Below, in pieces: positions 53,456 to 61,628 of a DNA stretch of 64,000 nucleotides. The translations under genes were made by a program, and so were the position numbers. Origin of the DNA: an uncultured Bacteroides sp. (GTDB lineage Bacteria; Bacteroidota; Bacteroidia; Bacteroidales; Bacteroidaceae); NCBI RefSeq assembly GCF_900547205.1, contig NZ_URFY01000009.1, forward strand, positions 1-64,000, written 5' to 3'. Under the pieces are notes generated by a model. The model was not told the DNA's origin, ran no database searches, and worked only from the letters and a program-made list of their open reading frames with translations. Position 1 is the stretch's first letter; every line of letters starts with the position of its first letter.

Positions 53456-54019
53456 ATGATGAATCAGGAAGAAATACAGAAGTTGGTAGACCGGAGTCGG
53501 CAAGATGACAAAAAAGCATTTGGCAACTTGGTTTCCGAATTCCAATCATTGGTCTTCCGACTTTCTTTCCGGTTGCTTTGCGATGAAGACGAAGCAAGAG
53601 ACATTACGCAGGAGACATTCGTGAAAGTCTGGCTATCACTGAAAACGTATGATAGAGAAAAGCGCTTTTCAACCTGGCTTTATAGAATAACGTGCAATGC
53701 TTGCTACGACCGACTACGCATGATGAACCATTCACCTTTAGACAAAGAATCTTCTTTTTCCGATTCAGCAGATATACCTTCGAGCGATAATATTGAAATA
53801 TCACTCTCCAACAAACAGTTGAAAGAATTGATATTGCGCTATACTCAAGATTTGCCACCCCAACAAAGAGTAGTCTTTACGCTTCGTGATATCGAAGAAC
53901 TGGAAGTGGCGGAAGTTCAGAGTATCACAGGACTATCTCCGGAAAAGATAAAAAGCACTTTATATCTGGCACGGAAGAATATACGTAATAAAATGAATCA
54001 AATAGACCCCGACTTATGA
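53456..54019 (+). CDS. ECF-type RNA polymerase sigma factor
   Basis: A 187-residue sigma-70 family ECF factor. Region 2 (about 20-85) contains DEDEARDITQETFVKVW and RFSTWLYRITCNACYDRLR; region 4 (about 125-180) contains LPPQQRVVFTLRDIEELEV and LSPEKIKSTLYLARKNIR. It overlaps the next gene by 4 bp (ATGA), an arrangement typical of a sigma factor with its membrane anti-sigma factor. Confidence 0.93.
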   Translation: MMNQEEIQKLVDRSRQDDKKAFGNLVSEFQSLVFRLSFRLLCDEDEARDITQETFVKVWLSLKTYDREKRFSTWLYRITCNACYDRLRMMNHSPLDKESSFSDSADIPSSDNIEISLSNKQLKELILRYTQDLPPQQRVVFTLRDIEELEVAEVQSITGLSPEKIKSTLYLARKNIRNKMNQIDPDL

Positions 54020-54423
54020 AACAAGAAGATAAACAATACGAAAAGTGGCTGACTGAAATCAAAAACAGACAGCCTATACTTGAGAACCCTGAGGAACTGA
54101 CAACAGCCATCCTCAACAGTATCTCCGGTCCCTCTTCGAGGCATAAAAGAAAGAAGTATCTACTAGGCGCATGGCTATCGGGAATAGCAGCCGCCATACT
54201 ACTCTTCCTTTTTATCAACGATACTTATTTCTCTCCTATACCTCGGCAGATAGAAAAGCAAAATGGCAACTTGCCAAACAGCAGTATCATTACCTTGCCT
54301 GACAACTGGAAGGATATGAAGCTTTCGGAAAAGAATTCCTATCTATCCGCCCGATACGCGCAACACCGGAAACTCAGGCAAGCATCCATCTATAAATTCA
54401 TAAAAGACAACCGATTAAAATAA
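54016..54423 (+). CDS. Probable single-pass anti-sigma factor
   Basis: A 135-residue protein with a short cytoplasmic N-terminus (about 1-48), one membrane helix (LLGAWLSGIAAAILLFLFI, about 49-67) and a 65-residue periplasmic tail. Topology, 4-bp overlap with the sigma gene and size fit an anti-sigma factor, although no FecR or zinc-binding motif is visible. Assignment rests mainly on context. Confidence 0.65.
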   Translation: MKQEDKQYEKWLTEIKNRQPILENPEELTTAILNSISGPSSRHKRKKYLLGAWLSGIAAAILLFLFINDTYFSPIPRQIEKQNGNLPNSSIITLPDNWKDMKLSEKNSYLSARYAQHRKLRQASIYKFIKDNRLK

Positions 54424-54430
54424 ACTGCTT

Positions 54431-55516
54431 ATGAAACCAAATCATTTACTTACAGCAACGGTACTATTATTGAGTGTCACTTCGTGCGACACTTACTACC
54501 GGATGACTTCCCGAATAGAAAAGGACGGAAGTATGTATAGAGAAGTCTATGCACAGGGAGACTCAGCTTTCAGAGCAGGAGACATGACGCACAATCCTTT
54601 CCTGTTTGAGCTAGATGCTGATTGGCAGGTGGATAATCCGGATTCTGCTATACAATTTAACTTCTGGGGGAAGAATGAGAAGCTGAATGCTAGAGTTTCC
54701 CGAAAGATTCCTGTAATAGACGGAGAGTATTTCTCGGTATCCAAAGAGAAGGAATACGCACGTCCTCTGGCAGTTCCCCACGAACAGCTAAAAAAGAATT
54801 TCAGGTGGTTCTATACCTATTATATATATACCGCCACTTATCAGGAACTTCCCGATAAAGGACCGGTACCTCTCAGCAACTATCTAAATGAGGAAGAGCA
54901 GGCAATCTGGCTTCACGGAGATAATGCTGCTTATGACGGCCTGAACGGAATAGAGCTAAACGATAAACTGGATAATCTCGAAGCTAAATTCGGCGAATGG
55001 TATCAGCGCAGTATGTACGAAATCAGTTGGGAAATCGTCCGTCATTTCACCTCGCAACAAGGCGACACTGCTTATATTCACCGTTTGGATGAATTGAAAG
55101 ACGTAGTATACAATAAGTTTCTGGCGAAACATAACGATTGGGAAAATGCCGAAGCAAAACAGGTCTGCAACTTCTTCGACAAAGAGTGCCGAACGGAATA
55201 TTTCTCTAAGCTTTATAAAAAGAATAAAGGAGCGATAGATGCAATGGGCGAAGAGAAAATATGTGTTGCCAACCTTTTCTACCACGCCATACAATTTGAA
55301 GTAACAATGCCGGGAAGGATTCTATCTACTAATGCAAGAACGCTGAGCGATGGCAATACAGCCATCTGGAAGATAGACGGTTTCCGACTTCTAGCAGGTG
55401 ACTATGTACTCAGAGCGGAATCACAGATAATCAATTACTGGGCATTCGCAATCACTCTGCTGGCTATTCTCGCGGTTTTTGTAGCATTTATTAAACTATA
55501 TAGGCGTAGGGCATAA
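54431..55516 (+). CDS. Lipoprotein with a C-terminal membrane helix, partner of the sigma/anti-sigma pair
   Basis: A 361-residue protein. The lipobox SVTSC is followed by Asp at +2, in E. coli an inner-membrane retention signal. The large periplasmic domain is rich in Trp and Tyr (for example QLKKNFRWFYTYYIYTATYQ). A C-terminal helix (WAFAITLLAILAVFVAFI, about 337-354) ends in LYRRRA, positive and presumably cytoplasmic. It is therefore likely tethered to the inner membrane at both ends. It starts 8 bp after the anti-sigma gene. I recognise no family; it may sense an envelope signal or be the operon's effector. Confidence 0.78.
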   Translation: MKPNHLLTATVLLLSVTSCDTYYRMTSRIEKDGSMYREVYAQGDSAFRAGDMTHNPFLFELDADWQVDNPDSAIQFNFWGKNEKLNARVSRKIPVIDGEYFSVSKEKEYARPLAVPHEQLKKNFRWFYTYYIYTATYQELPDKGPVPLSNYLNEEEQAIWLHGDNAAYDGLNGIELNDKLDNLEAKFGEWYQRSMYEISWEIVRHFTSQQGDTAYIHRLDELKDVVYNKFLAKHNDWENAEAKQVCNFFDKECRTEYFSKLYKKNKGAIDAMGEEKICVANLFYHAIQFEVTMPGRILSTNARTLSDGNTAIWKIDGFRLLAGDYVLRAESQIINYWAFAITLLAILAVFVAFIKLYRRRA

Positions 55517-55589
55517 AAAAAAGAAAAGCACCCGGGCAAATGCCTAAATGCTTTTTCTCCATTGGAATGAAAGGAATTCCGTTTTTCTG

Positions 55590-55663
55590 AGCCTCTTGTC
55601 GGATTCGAACCAACGACCCCGAGATTACAAATCACGTGCTCTGGCCAACTGAGCTAAAGAGGC
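55590..55663 (-). tRNA. tRNA-Thr (anticodon UGU)
   Basis: On the minus strand GCCTCTT and AAGAGGC form the acceptor stem, GCTC/GAGC the D stem, the anticodon loop reads TTTGTAA (anticodon TGT), and GTTGG-TTCGAAT-CCGAC is the T arm. CCA is not encoded. It begins only a few nucleotides after the SRP RNA and probably shares its promoter. Confidence 0.93.
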
Positions 55664-55667
55664 GGGT

Positions 55668-55763
55668 GGGTAAGCTTACTATATCGCGCCGCTACAACCA
55701 ACTACCTTTGCTGCGATCAAGCCCTGGAGGATTCGAAGGGAGCTGGCCGTATAGGACTTACCC
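55668..55763 (-). ncRNA. ffs: Signal recognition particle RNA, short bacterial type
   Basis: On the minus strand an RNA of about 96 nt is closed by GGGTAAG/CTTACCC (55757-55763 with 55668-55674), followed inward by CTATA/TATAG. Its apical part contains CCAGGGC ... GCAGCAAAGGTAGTTG, matching the conserved SRP helix 8 pattern (E. coli has GCAGCCAAGGCAGATG) with the CAGG/AGCA symmetric loop. This RNA pairs with Ffh for co-translational membrane targeting. A -7 box lies 13-20 nt upstream, and tRNA-Thr follows directly. Identified by eye, not by covariance search. Confidence 0.82.
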
Positions 55764-55775
55764 GTTTTGCGGTTG

Positions 55776-55783
55776 CAAAGGTA
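55776..55783 (-). promoter_or_regulatory. -7 box of the SRP RNA-tRNA-Thr unit
   Basis: TACCTTTG on the minus strand, predicting a start near 55773, ten nt before the mature SRP RNA stem. Confidence 0.7.
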
Positions 55784-55950
55784 GACATTTTTATGTAACC
55801 TGCAATAGCTAACAGTAACTTTTTTCGCTCACTATATACTAACAGGCTACATCTCAAGCAATTAAAACTAAAAAAAAATATCCAACCGACTACTTTTATT
55901 GCTTTATTAACTTTAACAACCATATTCCCTCTACCAACCGATATTATTCG

Positions 55951-55958
55951 TACCTTTG
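55951..55958 (+). promoter_or_regulatory. -7 box of the DUF4199/glycosyltransferase operon
   Basis: TACCTTTG, predicting a start near 55961. This excludes the in-frame start at 55958 and supports the ATG at 55979. Confidence 0.65.
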
Positions 55959-55978
55959 TGCGCTATTTAAAAATTAAG

Positions 55979-56536
55979 ATGACAGAAAACAGAAGCTATT
56001 TGCAGAAATATGCCATGCACTTTGGCACGTATATGGGAGTCTACTGGATATTGAAATTCATACTGTTCCCGTTAGGATTTCACATCCCATTCCTTTCTCT
56101 CCTATTCATCATCCTGACACTGGCCGTACCATTCATAGGCTACCACTACGTGAAGATGTATCGCGACAAAATATGCGGAGGAAGCATCCAGTTCTCACAC
56201 GCCGTACTTTTCACAATATTTATGTATATGTTCGCATCCCTGCTAGTAGCAGTTGCCCACTATGTATATTTCCAGTTTATCGACCACGGCTTTATCGTCA
56301 ATTCGTACGTCAAGCTATGGGACGAACTGATGACCAACACCCCTGCCCTGGCAGAAAACAAAGAGATTATTAAAGAAACGATAGATACCGCCCGTTCGCT
56401 CACCTCCATCAATATCACCATGCAACTGCTGTCGTGGGACGTATTCTGGGGAAGCATTCTTGCCATCCCCACCGGACTGATGGTGATGAAAAAAGCCAGA
56501 CCGGAGGAGACAAACAACGAGCCGACTCAATCGTAA
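55979..56536 (+). CDS. DUF4199-like inner-membrane protein
   Basis: A 185-residue protein starting MTENRSYLQKYAM, with four hydrophobic helices (about 18-40, 42-62, 82-105 and 150-170). From memory this is DUF4199, which in Bacteroidetes commonly precedes a family 2 glycosyltransferase, as it does here (28 bp). Function unknown; a role in lipid-linked sugar transfer is an inference from the neighbour. Confidence 0.82.
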   Translation: MTENRSYLQKYAMHFGTYMGVYWILKFILFPLGFHIPFLSLLFIILTLAVPFIGYHYVKMYRDKICGGSIQFSHAVLFTIFMYMFASLLVAVAHYVYFQFIDHGFIVNSYVKLWDELMTNTPALAENKEIIKETIDTARSLTSINITMQLLSWDVFWGSILAIPTGLMVMKKARPEETNNEPTQS

Positions 56537-56564
56537 TACATAATTCGTAATTCATACTTATAAA

Positions 56565-57515
56565 ATGGATATATCAGTTGTAGTCCCATTATTCAACGAA
56601 GAAGAGTCTCTGCCCGAACTCTACGCTTGGATAGAAAGAGTGATGCAAGCCAACGGATTTTCATTCGAAGTGATTTTCGTGAACGATGGAAGCACAGACC
56701 GCTCATGGGAAGTGATAGAAAAGCTGAAAGCCCAATCGGACTGTGTAAAAGGCATCAAATTCCGCCGCAACTACGGTAAGTCACCTGCACTCTACTGCGG
56801 ATTTAAGGAAGCCGAGGGAGATGTAATCATCACCATGGATGCCGACTTGCAAGATAGCCCGGACGAAATACCCGAACTCTACCGGATGATTACGGAAGAT
56901 CATTACGACCTCGTATCCGGTTGGAAACAAAAAAGATACGACCCGCTGTCGAAAACATTGCCCACAAAGCTGTTCAATGCCACTGCACGCAAAGTATCGG
57001 GCATCAAGAATCTGCACGATTTCAACTGCGGACTGAAAGCCTATCGCCGGGATGTGGTGAAGAACATTGAAGTGTATGGTGAAATGCACCGCTATATCCC
57101 TTATCTGGCAAAAAATGCCGGATTTAAGAAGATAGGCGAAAAGGCGGTACACCACCAGGCACGCAAATATGGCACTACCAAATTCGGACTGAACCGTTTC
57201 TTCAACGGCTATCTCGACTTGATTTCCCTTTGGTTCCTTTCCAAATTCGGAATTAAGCCGATGCACTTCTTCGGTCTGCTGGGGTCACTTATGTTTTTTA
57301 TCGGCTTTATTTCTGTTGCCGTTGTTGGTGCCAGCAAACTATATGCCATGTCCAACGGACTGCCTTATCGCCTGGTGACCGATTCTCCCTATTTTTATCT
57401 GTCGCTCACAGCAATGATTATAGGTACTCAATTGTTCCTTGCCGGATTCCTTGGCGAATTAATCTCGCGCAATGCACCCGAACGGAACAACTACCAAATA
57501 GAAAAGAAAATTTGA
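56565..57515 (+). CDS. Family 2 glycosyltransferase, DPM1/GtrB-like
   Basis: A 316-residue polyprenyl-phosphate glycosyltransferase type enzyme. The GT-A domain (about 1-215) has VVVPLFNEEESLPEL, VNDGSTDRSWEV and the metal-binding MDADLQDSPDEI. Two C-terminal membrane helices (about 232-255 and 268-295) match the GtrB topology. It would transfer a sugar from a nucleotide donor to a lipid phosphate on the cytoplasmic face. Sugar unknown. Confidence 0.9.
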   Translation: MDISVVVPLFNEEESLPELYAWIERVMQANGFSFEVIFVNDGSTDRSWEVIEKLKAQSDCVKGIKFRRNYGKSPALYCGFKEAEGDVIITMDADLQDSPDEIPELYRMITEDHYDLVSGWKQKRYDPLSKTLPTKLFNATARKVSGIKNLHDFNCGLKAYRRDVVKNIEVYGEMHRYIPYLAKNAGFKKIGEKAVHHQARKYGTTKFGLNRFFNGYLDLISLWFLSKFGIKPMHFFGLLGSLMFFIGFISVAVVGASKLYAMSNGLPYRLVTDSPYFYLSLTAMIIGTQLFLAGFLGELISRNAPERNNYQIEKKI

Positions 57516-57535
57516 TTCACACTCAATAATTGACT

Positions 57536-58087
57536 ATGAAGAATTTAATTCGCATCTTTCTCATATTAATAATCGCCGGTAGTGCTATCAGCAGCATCAG
57601 TTCGTGCTCCGACGAGAATGATTGCTCTTTGGCAGGGCGTCCGATGATGTATTGCACGTTGATGACTTACGATCCGGACAATCAATATGCAATAGTGAAT
57701 GACACACTCGATTCATTGACTATCAAAGCATTGGGGACCGATTCTATCATCCTCAACAATGAGAAGAGAGTACATACATTAATGCTGCCATTGCGATACA
57801 CAAGCGATACTACAGTATTCATATTTCAATATGATCCGGTTCGTAAACCATTGGATGTAGACACGATGTATATTGTGCAACAGAACACTCCTTATTTTCA
57901 ATCAATGGAATGTGGATATATGATGAAACAAAACATCATCAGTGCCAGATTCGAGAATAGAGTGGGGAGTACAGAAAAAATAGATTCCATCTATATACGA
58001 AATAAAGAAGCCAATACAAATGAGATTCAGAATTTGCAGATATTCTATGTCTACCGTGACCGTACGCCCATCGAAACGACTGATTAG
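57536..58087 (+). CDS. Lipoprotein of unknown function (DUF6452-like)
   Basis: A 183-residue lipoprotein starting MKNLIRIFLIL; a TTG two codons earlier is not needed. The lipobox SISSC is followed by SDEND, an acidic surface-export tag. The body is strand-rich with no recognised catalytic motif. It overlaps the next gene by 41 bp in another frame, so the two are tightly linked. The DUF label is from memory. Confidence 0.78.
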   Translation: MKNLIRIFLILIIAGSAISSISSCSDENDCSLAGRPMMYCTLMTYDPDNQYAIVNDTLDSLTIKALGTDSIILNNEKRVHTLMLPLRYTSDTTVFIFQYDPVRKPLDVDTMYIVQQNTPYFQSMECGYMMKQNIISARFENRVGSTEKIDSIYIRNKEANTNEIQNLQIFYVYRDRTPIETTD

Positions 58088-58826
58088 TCTGCTTCTGCTC
58101 TTTTGCATCGGACTTCCATTGCTAGCACAGACGCCGCAGAAACGTCCGACCCAAGTGCAAAAAAGAGATCAGAAAAAGAAAGAAGTGGCAGAGATTGATA
58201 CCATTCCGTTCTATAACGGGACGTTCATCGGTGTAGACTTATACGGCCCCGGAAGCAAACTCCTGGGAAGTGACTTCATGAGTGCTGAAATCAACATTGG
58301 GGTTAACCTAAAAAACAGATTCATCCCCACTATCGAATTTGGTATGGGAGGAACGGATACGTGGAGCGAGACGGGTATACACTATAAGAGTAAAGCTTCT
58401 CCCTATTTCCGAATCGGTGTAGATTACAACACGATGGCGAAAAAGAAAGAGAAAAACAGTTTTCTGTATGCAGGTCTTCGCTATGGATTCAGTTCATTCA
58501 AATATGATGTGTCCACCCTGCCCGCCGAAGATCCGATTTGGGGAGATGTGATTGGCAACCCCAGTTTGGAAGACAATTATTGGGGCGGAAGCGTGCCATT
58601 CAACCATCCGGGGATGAAAAGCACCGTTCAATGGTTGGAGTTGGTAGTAGGTGTGCAGGTACGCATTTATAAGAATTTCAACATGGGATGGTCGGTACGC
58701 ATGAAGTACAAGACAAGCGCATCTATCGGCGAATACGGAGATCCTTGGTACGTGCCTGGCTACGGAAAGTTTAAATCAAACAATATGGGAATCACTTACT
58801 CCCTCATTTATAAACTACCTCTTTAA
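58047..58826 (+). CDS. Probable outer-membrane beta-barrel protein (DUF6048-like)
   Basis: A 259-residue protein starting at MSTVTVRPSKR, with signal peptide LISLLLLFCIGLPLLAQ. After a basic linker the sequence alternates amphipathic strands with aromatic residues (FIGVDLYGPGSKLLG, FLYAGLRYGFSSFKYDV, YSLIYKLPL at the end), typical of a small barrel. It overlaps the upstream lipoprotein gene by 41 bp, suggesting the two form an outer-membrane unit. Confidence 0.75.
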   Translation: MSTVTVRPSKRLISLLLLFCIGLPLLAQTPQKRPTQVQKRDQKKKEVAEIDTIPFYNGTFIGVDLYGPGSKLLGSDFMSAEINIGVNLKNRFIPTIEFGMGGTDTWSETGIHYKSKASPYFRIGVDYNTMAKKKEKNSFLYAGLRYGFSSFKYDVSTLPAEDPIWGDVIGNPSLEDNYWGGSVPFNHPGMKSTVQWLELVVGVQVRIYKNFNMGWSVRMKYKTSASIGEYGDPWYVPGYGKFKSNNMGITYSLIYKLPL

Positions 58827-58832
58827 GATACA

Positions 58833-59414
58833 ATGACAGGACTAGAGATTTGGCTGCTTGCAATAGGTTTGGCGATGGATTGTTTCGCTGTTTCGATTGC
58901 AAGCGGTATCATTTTGAAACGTACCCGATGGAAACCTATGCTGGTGATGGCTTTTGCCTTCGGACTTTTTCAAGCCATCATGCCTTTCATCGGATGGATG
59001 TGCGCAAAAACATTCAGCCACCTCATAGAAAGTGTAGACCATTGGATTGCTTTTGCCATTCTTGCCTTTCTGGGCGTACGGATGATTCTGGAATCCGTTA
59101 AAGAGGAAGAATCCTGCCAGTTGTTCAACCCGACAAAGCTGAAAGTAGTATTAACAATGGCCGTAGCAACAAGCATCGACGCCTTGGCCGTCGGCATCTC
59201 TTTCGCCTTTCTCGGAGTTCAGGGATACACCGCCATCCTCCCTCCTATCCTTATTATAGGATTCGTGTCATTTGTCATGTCACTTATCGGACTTATCTTC
59301 GGTATCCAATGCGGCTGCGGAATAGCCCGACGGCTGAAAGCGGAACTGTGGGGAGGCATCATATTAATCCTTATAGGAACTAAGATATTAATAGAACACT
59401 TGTTCTTTCAATGA
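58833..59414 (+). CDS. mntP: Manganese exporter MntP
   Basis: A 193-residue six-helix inner-membrane protein. The two homologous halves carry the conserved acidic motifs GLAMDCFAVSIASG (about 13-26) and ATSIDALAVGISFAF (about 111-125), whose Asp residues bind Mn2+. It starts 6 bp after the upstream gene. No manganese riboswitch (yybP-type) was seen. Confidence 0.93.
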   Translation: MTGLEIWLLAIGLAMDCFAVSIASGIILKRTRWKPMLVMAFAFGLFQAIMPFIGWMCAKTFSHLIESVDHWIAFAILAFLGVRMILESVKEEESCQLFNPTKLKVVLTMAVATSIDALAVGISFAFLGVQGYTAILPPILIIGFVSFVMSLIGLIFGIQCGCGIARRLKAELWGGIILILIGTKILIEHLFFQ

Positions 59415-59448
59415 CTAGTATTTTCTCATTTTTTTAATAGAAAAGCGT

Positions 59449-60459
59449 ATGAAAACAAAGAAAAGCTTCCTTTGGCTTGCCTTACTGATTCTGGGAACCA
59501 TCTGGATATTAGCCAGACACAATCAACAACCGGCTTACAATAGCATCACCGGACTGGTATTCGGCACCGTTTACAACATTACCTATCAGCACGACGGCGA
59601 ACTGAAAACCGAGATAGAAGCCGAACTGAAACGCTTCGACTACTCACTATCTCCTTTCAACGACAGTTCCGTTATCAGCCGCGTTAATCGCAACGAAGAA
59701 CTGGTGACAGACAGCTTCTTCCAGACATGTTTCAATCGTTCGATGGAAGTTTCGCGCCAAACGAAAGGTGCTTTTGATATCACGATTGCTCCTCTTGCCA
59801 ACGCCTGGGGATTCGGATTCAAAAAAGGGGCCTTCCCCGATTCAGCGATGATAGACAGTCTGCGCGAAATCACAGGTTACGAAAAGGTGAAGCTGGAAAA
59901 CGGGAAAGTGGTGAAAGAAGACCCGCGCATCATGCTGAGTTGCAGTGCCGTTGCCAAAGGTTACTCAGTGGACGTAGTGGCACAACTACTTGAACGGAAA
60001 GGAATAAAGAATTACATGGTTGACATAGGCGGCGAAGTAGTGGTGAAAGGGAAGAATCCCAAAGACGGACTGTGGCGCATCGGAATCAACAAGCCGATTG
60101 ATGATTCACTATCTGTGAGACAGGATTTGCAGACGGTGCTCGAACTCACCGACCTCGGCATGGCTACTTCCGGCAACTATCGCAACTTTTACTACAAAGA
60201 CGGAAAGAAGTACGCCCATACCATCGACCCGCGAACGGGCTACCCGGTGCAGCACAGCATCTTATCTTCCACAGTAATTGCCGAAGATTGCATGACCGCT
60301 GACGCTCTTGCCACCGCATTTATGGTGATGGGACTGGAAGAAGCAGAAGCTTTCTGCAAAGCCAACCCCAAAATTGACGCTTACTTTATCTACAGCGGAG
60401 AAAACGGAGAGTTTCAAACTTTCTATACGGAAGGGATGGAGAAATACATTGCTAAATAA
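59449..60459 (+). CDS. apbE: FAD:protein FMN transferase
   Basis: A 336-residue ApbE enzyme that attaches FMN to Thr residues, for example in the NQR and RNF complexes. An N-terminal signal-anchor (about 6-22) without a Cys lipobox is followed by YSLSPFNDSSVISRVNR, the ISKGYAVD-like AVAKGYSVDVVAQLL, DIGGEVVVKGKN, TSGNYRNFY and HTIDPRTGYPV with the Mg/FAD ligands. Complete and normal length. Confidence 0.94.
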   Translation: MKTKKSFLWLALLILGTIWILARHNQQPAYNSITGLVFGTVYNITYQHDGELKTEIEAELKRFDYSLSPFNDSSVISRVNRNEELVTDSFFQTCFNRSMEVSRQTKGAFDITIAPLANAWGFGFKKGAFPDSAMIDSLREITGYEKVKLENGKVVKEDPRIMLSCSAVAKGYSVDVVAQLLERKGIKNYMVDIGGEVVVKGKNPKDGLWRIGINKPIDDSLSVRQDLQTVLELTDLGMATSGNYRNFYYKDGKKYAHTIDPRTGYPVQHSILSSTVIAEDCMTADALATAFMVMGLEEAEAFCKANPKIDAYFIYSGENGEFQTFYTEGMEKYIAK

Positions 60460-60466
60460 TTAATGA

Positions 60467-60569
60467 TTAGTGATTAACGTTTAGTGATTAGTGACCCTGT
60501 GGCATACCTACTAGATTGCTATGTCATGCGCAGCCCGTTAATCACTAATCACTAAACGTTAATCACTAA
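60467..60569. repeat. Perfect 28-bp inverted repeat built of TTAGTGATTA words
   Basis: 60467-60494 and 60542-60569 are perfect reverse complements with a 47-nt loop; each arm itself contains TTAGTGATTA twice. It lies between convergent apbE and the HU-like gene, with no T-run after either arm. Confidence 0.85.
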
Positions 60570-60683
60570 ATTAAGTCTAATCACCTTCCATCACTTTCGT
60601 CACAGAAGGTTAAGTATCAGCCCGTCAGAAGGTTACTGTGAACTGATAGTAGATTTCTTCTCATTCACAGTCTTCACGTCCTC

Positions 60684-61322
60684 TTAGCGCGATGGCATTT
60701 CCGCATCTCTCGACACTCCATAATAGCCGGGAGCAGGCACATACATAGGCTGATTGGGCAAACCGATATTCACCAGTTTCCCTTCCTTACGCAAACGGGC
60801 CAGATGTATCTTTGCAGTAGTTTGCGCCAAGTGGCAGACTTCCTGAAAATCGCGTCGGGTCATCATCCGATGTTCTGCAAAATACTCTTTCAGACGGATG
60901 TTAATCTCCACTTCGGAAATTTTCTCCGAGTGACGTCCATAAGTCGACTGATTGGCATAGGTGCCCAGCAGGTTGTTCTTCAGCGTAATATCCGGACGGA
61001 AACGAACAGTCTTAAAAACAACTTTATTCGTTTTGTGGGGCGTGCTGCGTGTCACCTTTTCTTTGGCACCCAGCGTGGGATAGAAATATCCAATCCCTTC
61101 CAGATGCACTTCCCTACCCTCGCGCAACTCTTCACTGAATAGTTGTGCCAACGTGTCGAACGCACTTTTCACATCTCCTTCCGTTAACGAACTCCGCTGA
61201 TGAATCCTGCGACACAAAGTCGGCGTGTCCATCTTACCATTCAGAAAAATACGCGGGTGCAGCGTAGCTTCCTCCTCCTCTGAGGCATTAGGATTCTCAT
61301 ACCAATCGAACAAAATAGCCAT
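60684..61322 (-). CDS. HU-like DNA-binding protein with C-terminal winged-helix-like region
   Basis: A 212-residue protein of the Bacteroidetes HU-like (HU-HIG) group. Residues about 25-120 resemble HU (TPTLCRRIHQRSSLTEGDVK, VHLEGIGYFYPTLGAKEKV, VRFRPDITLKNNLL). The C-terminal part (about 145-195, TRRDFQEVCHLAQTTAKIHL) looks like a winged helix. From memory such genes are often beside VirE-type and amidase genes; here a decayed VirE-type gene lies next to it on the other strand. Confidence 0.85.
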   Translation of the reverse strand: MAILFDWYENPNASEEEEATLHPRIFLNGKMDTPTLCRRIHQRSSLTEGDVKSAFDTLAQLFSEELREGREVHLEGIGYFYPTLGAKEKVTRSTPHKTNKVVFKTVRFRPDITLKNNLLGTYANQSTYGRHSEKISEVEINIRLKEYFAEHRMMTRRDFQEVCHLAQTTAKIHLARLRKEGKLVNIGLPNQPMYVPAPGYYGVSRDAEMPSR

Positions 61323-61361
61323 AACTTCCTATCAAATTAAAACGGTTTATAAATACAACGA

Positions 61362-61452
61362 CAACTCCAGTCGACGGACCGAACAACTAGAGTCGTCTGA
61401 TTCGTCAACCTTAGTCGGCTTATCAGTCAGCTCCAGTCGTCTACCTATCAAA
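61362..61452. repeat. 22-bp imperfect palindromic repeat array D
   Basis: The AGT of an ACT-NN-AGT-type core occurs at 61369, 61391, 61413 and 61435, exactly 22 bp apart; units begin CAACTCCAGTCG, CAACTAGAGTCG, CAACCTTAGTCGG and CAGCTCCAGTCG. It fills the gap between the HU-like gene and the VirE-type pseudogene. Nothing else is visible in 61323-61628. Confidence 0.8.
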
Positions 61453-61628
61453 CAGCATCAAAAGTACGACAAAATAATGACTTATCAGCATAAGAAAGCA
61501 CATATTTAATTTCAAGCAGTTAAGAACTTTTTATTTGTTAAACGCTTGCAAAACTCCTCTTACGTGTTATACCTTAGCAGCATCAACCGGTTAGAAAAGC
61601 AGTATTTACACCTTTAAAAAAGAAGAAA

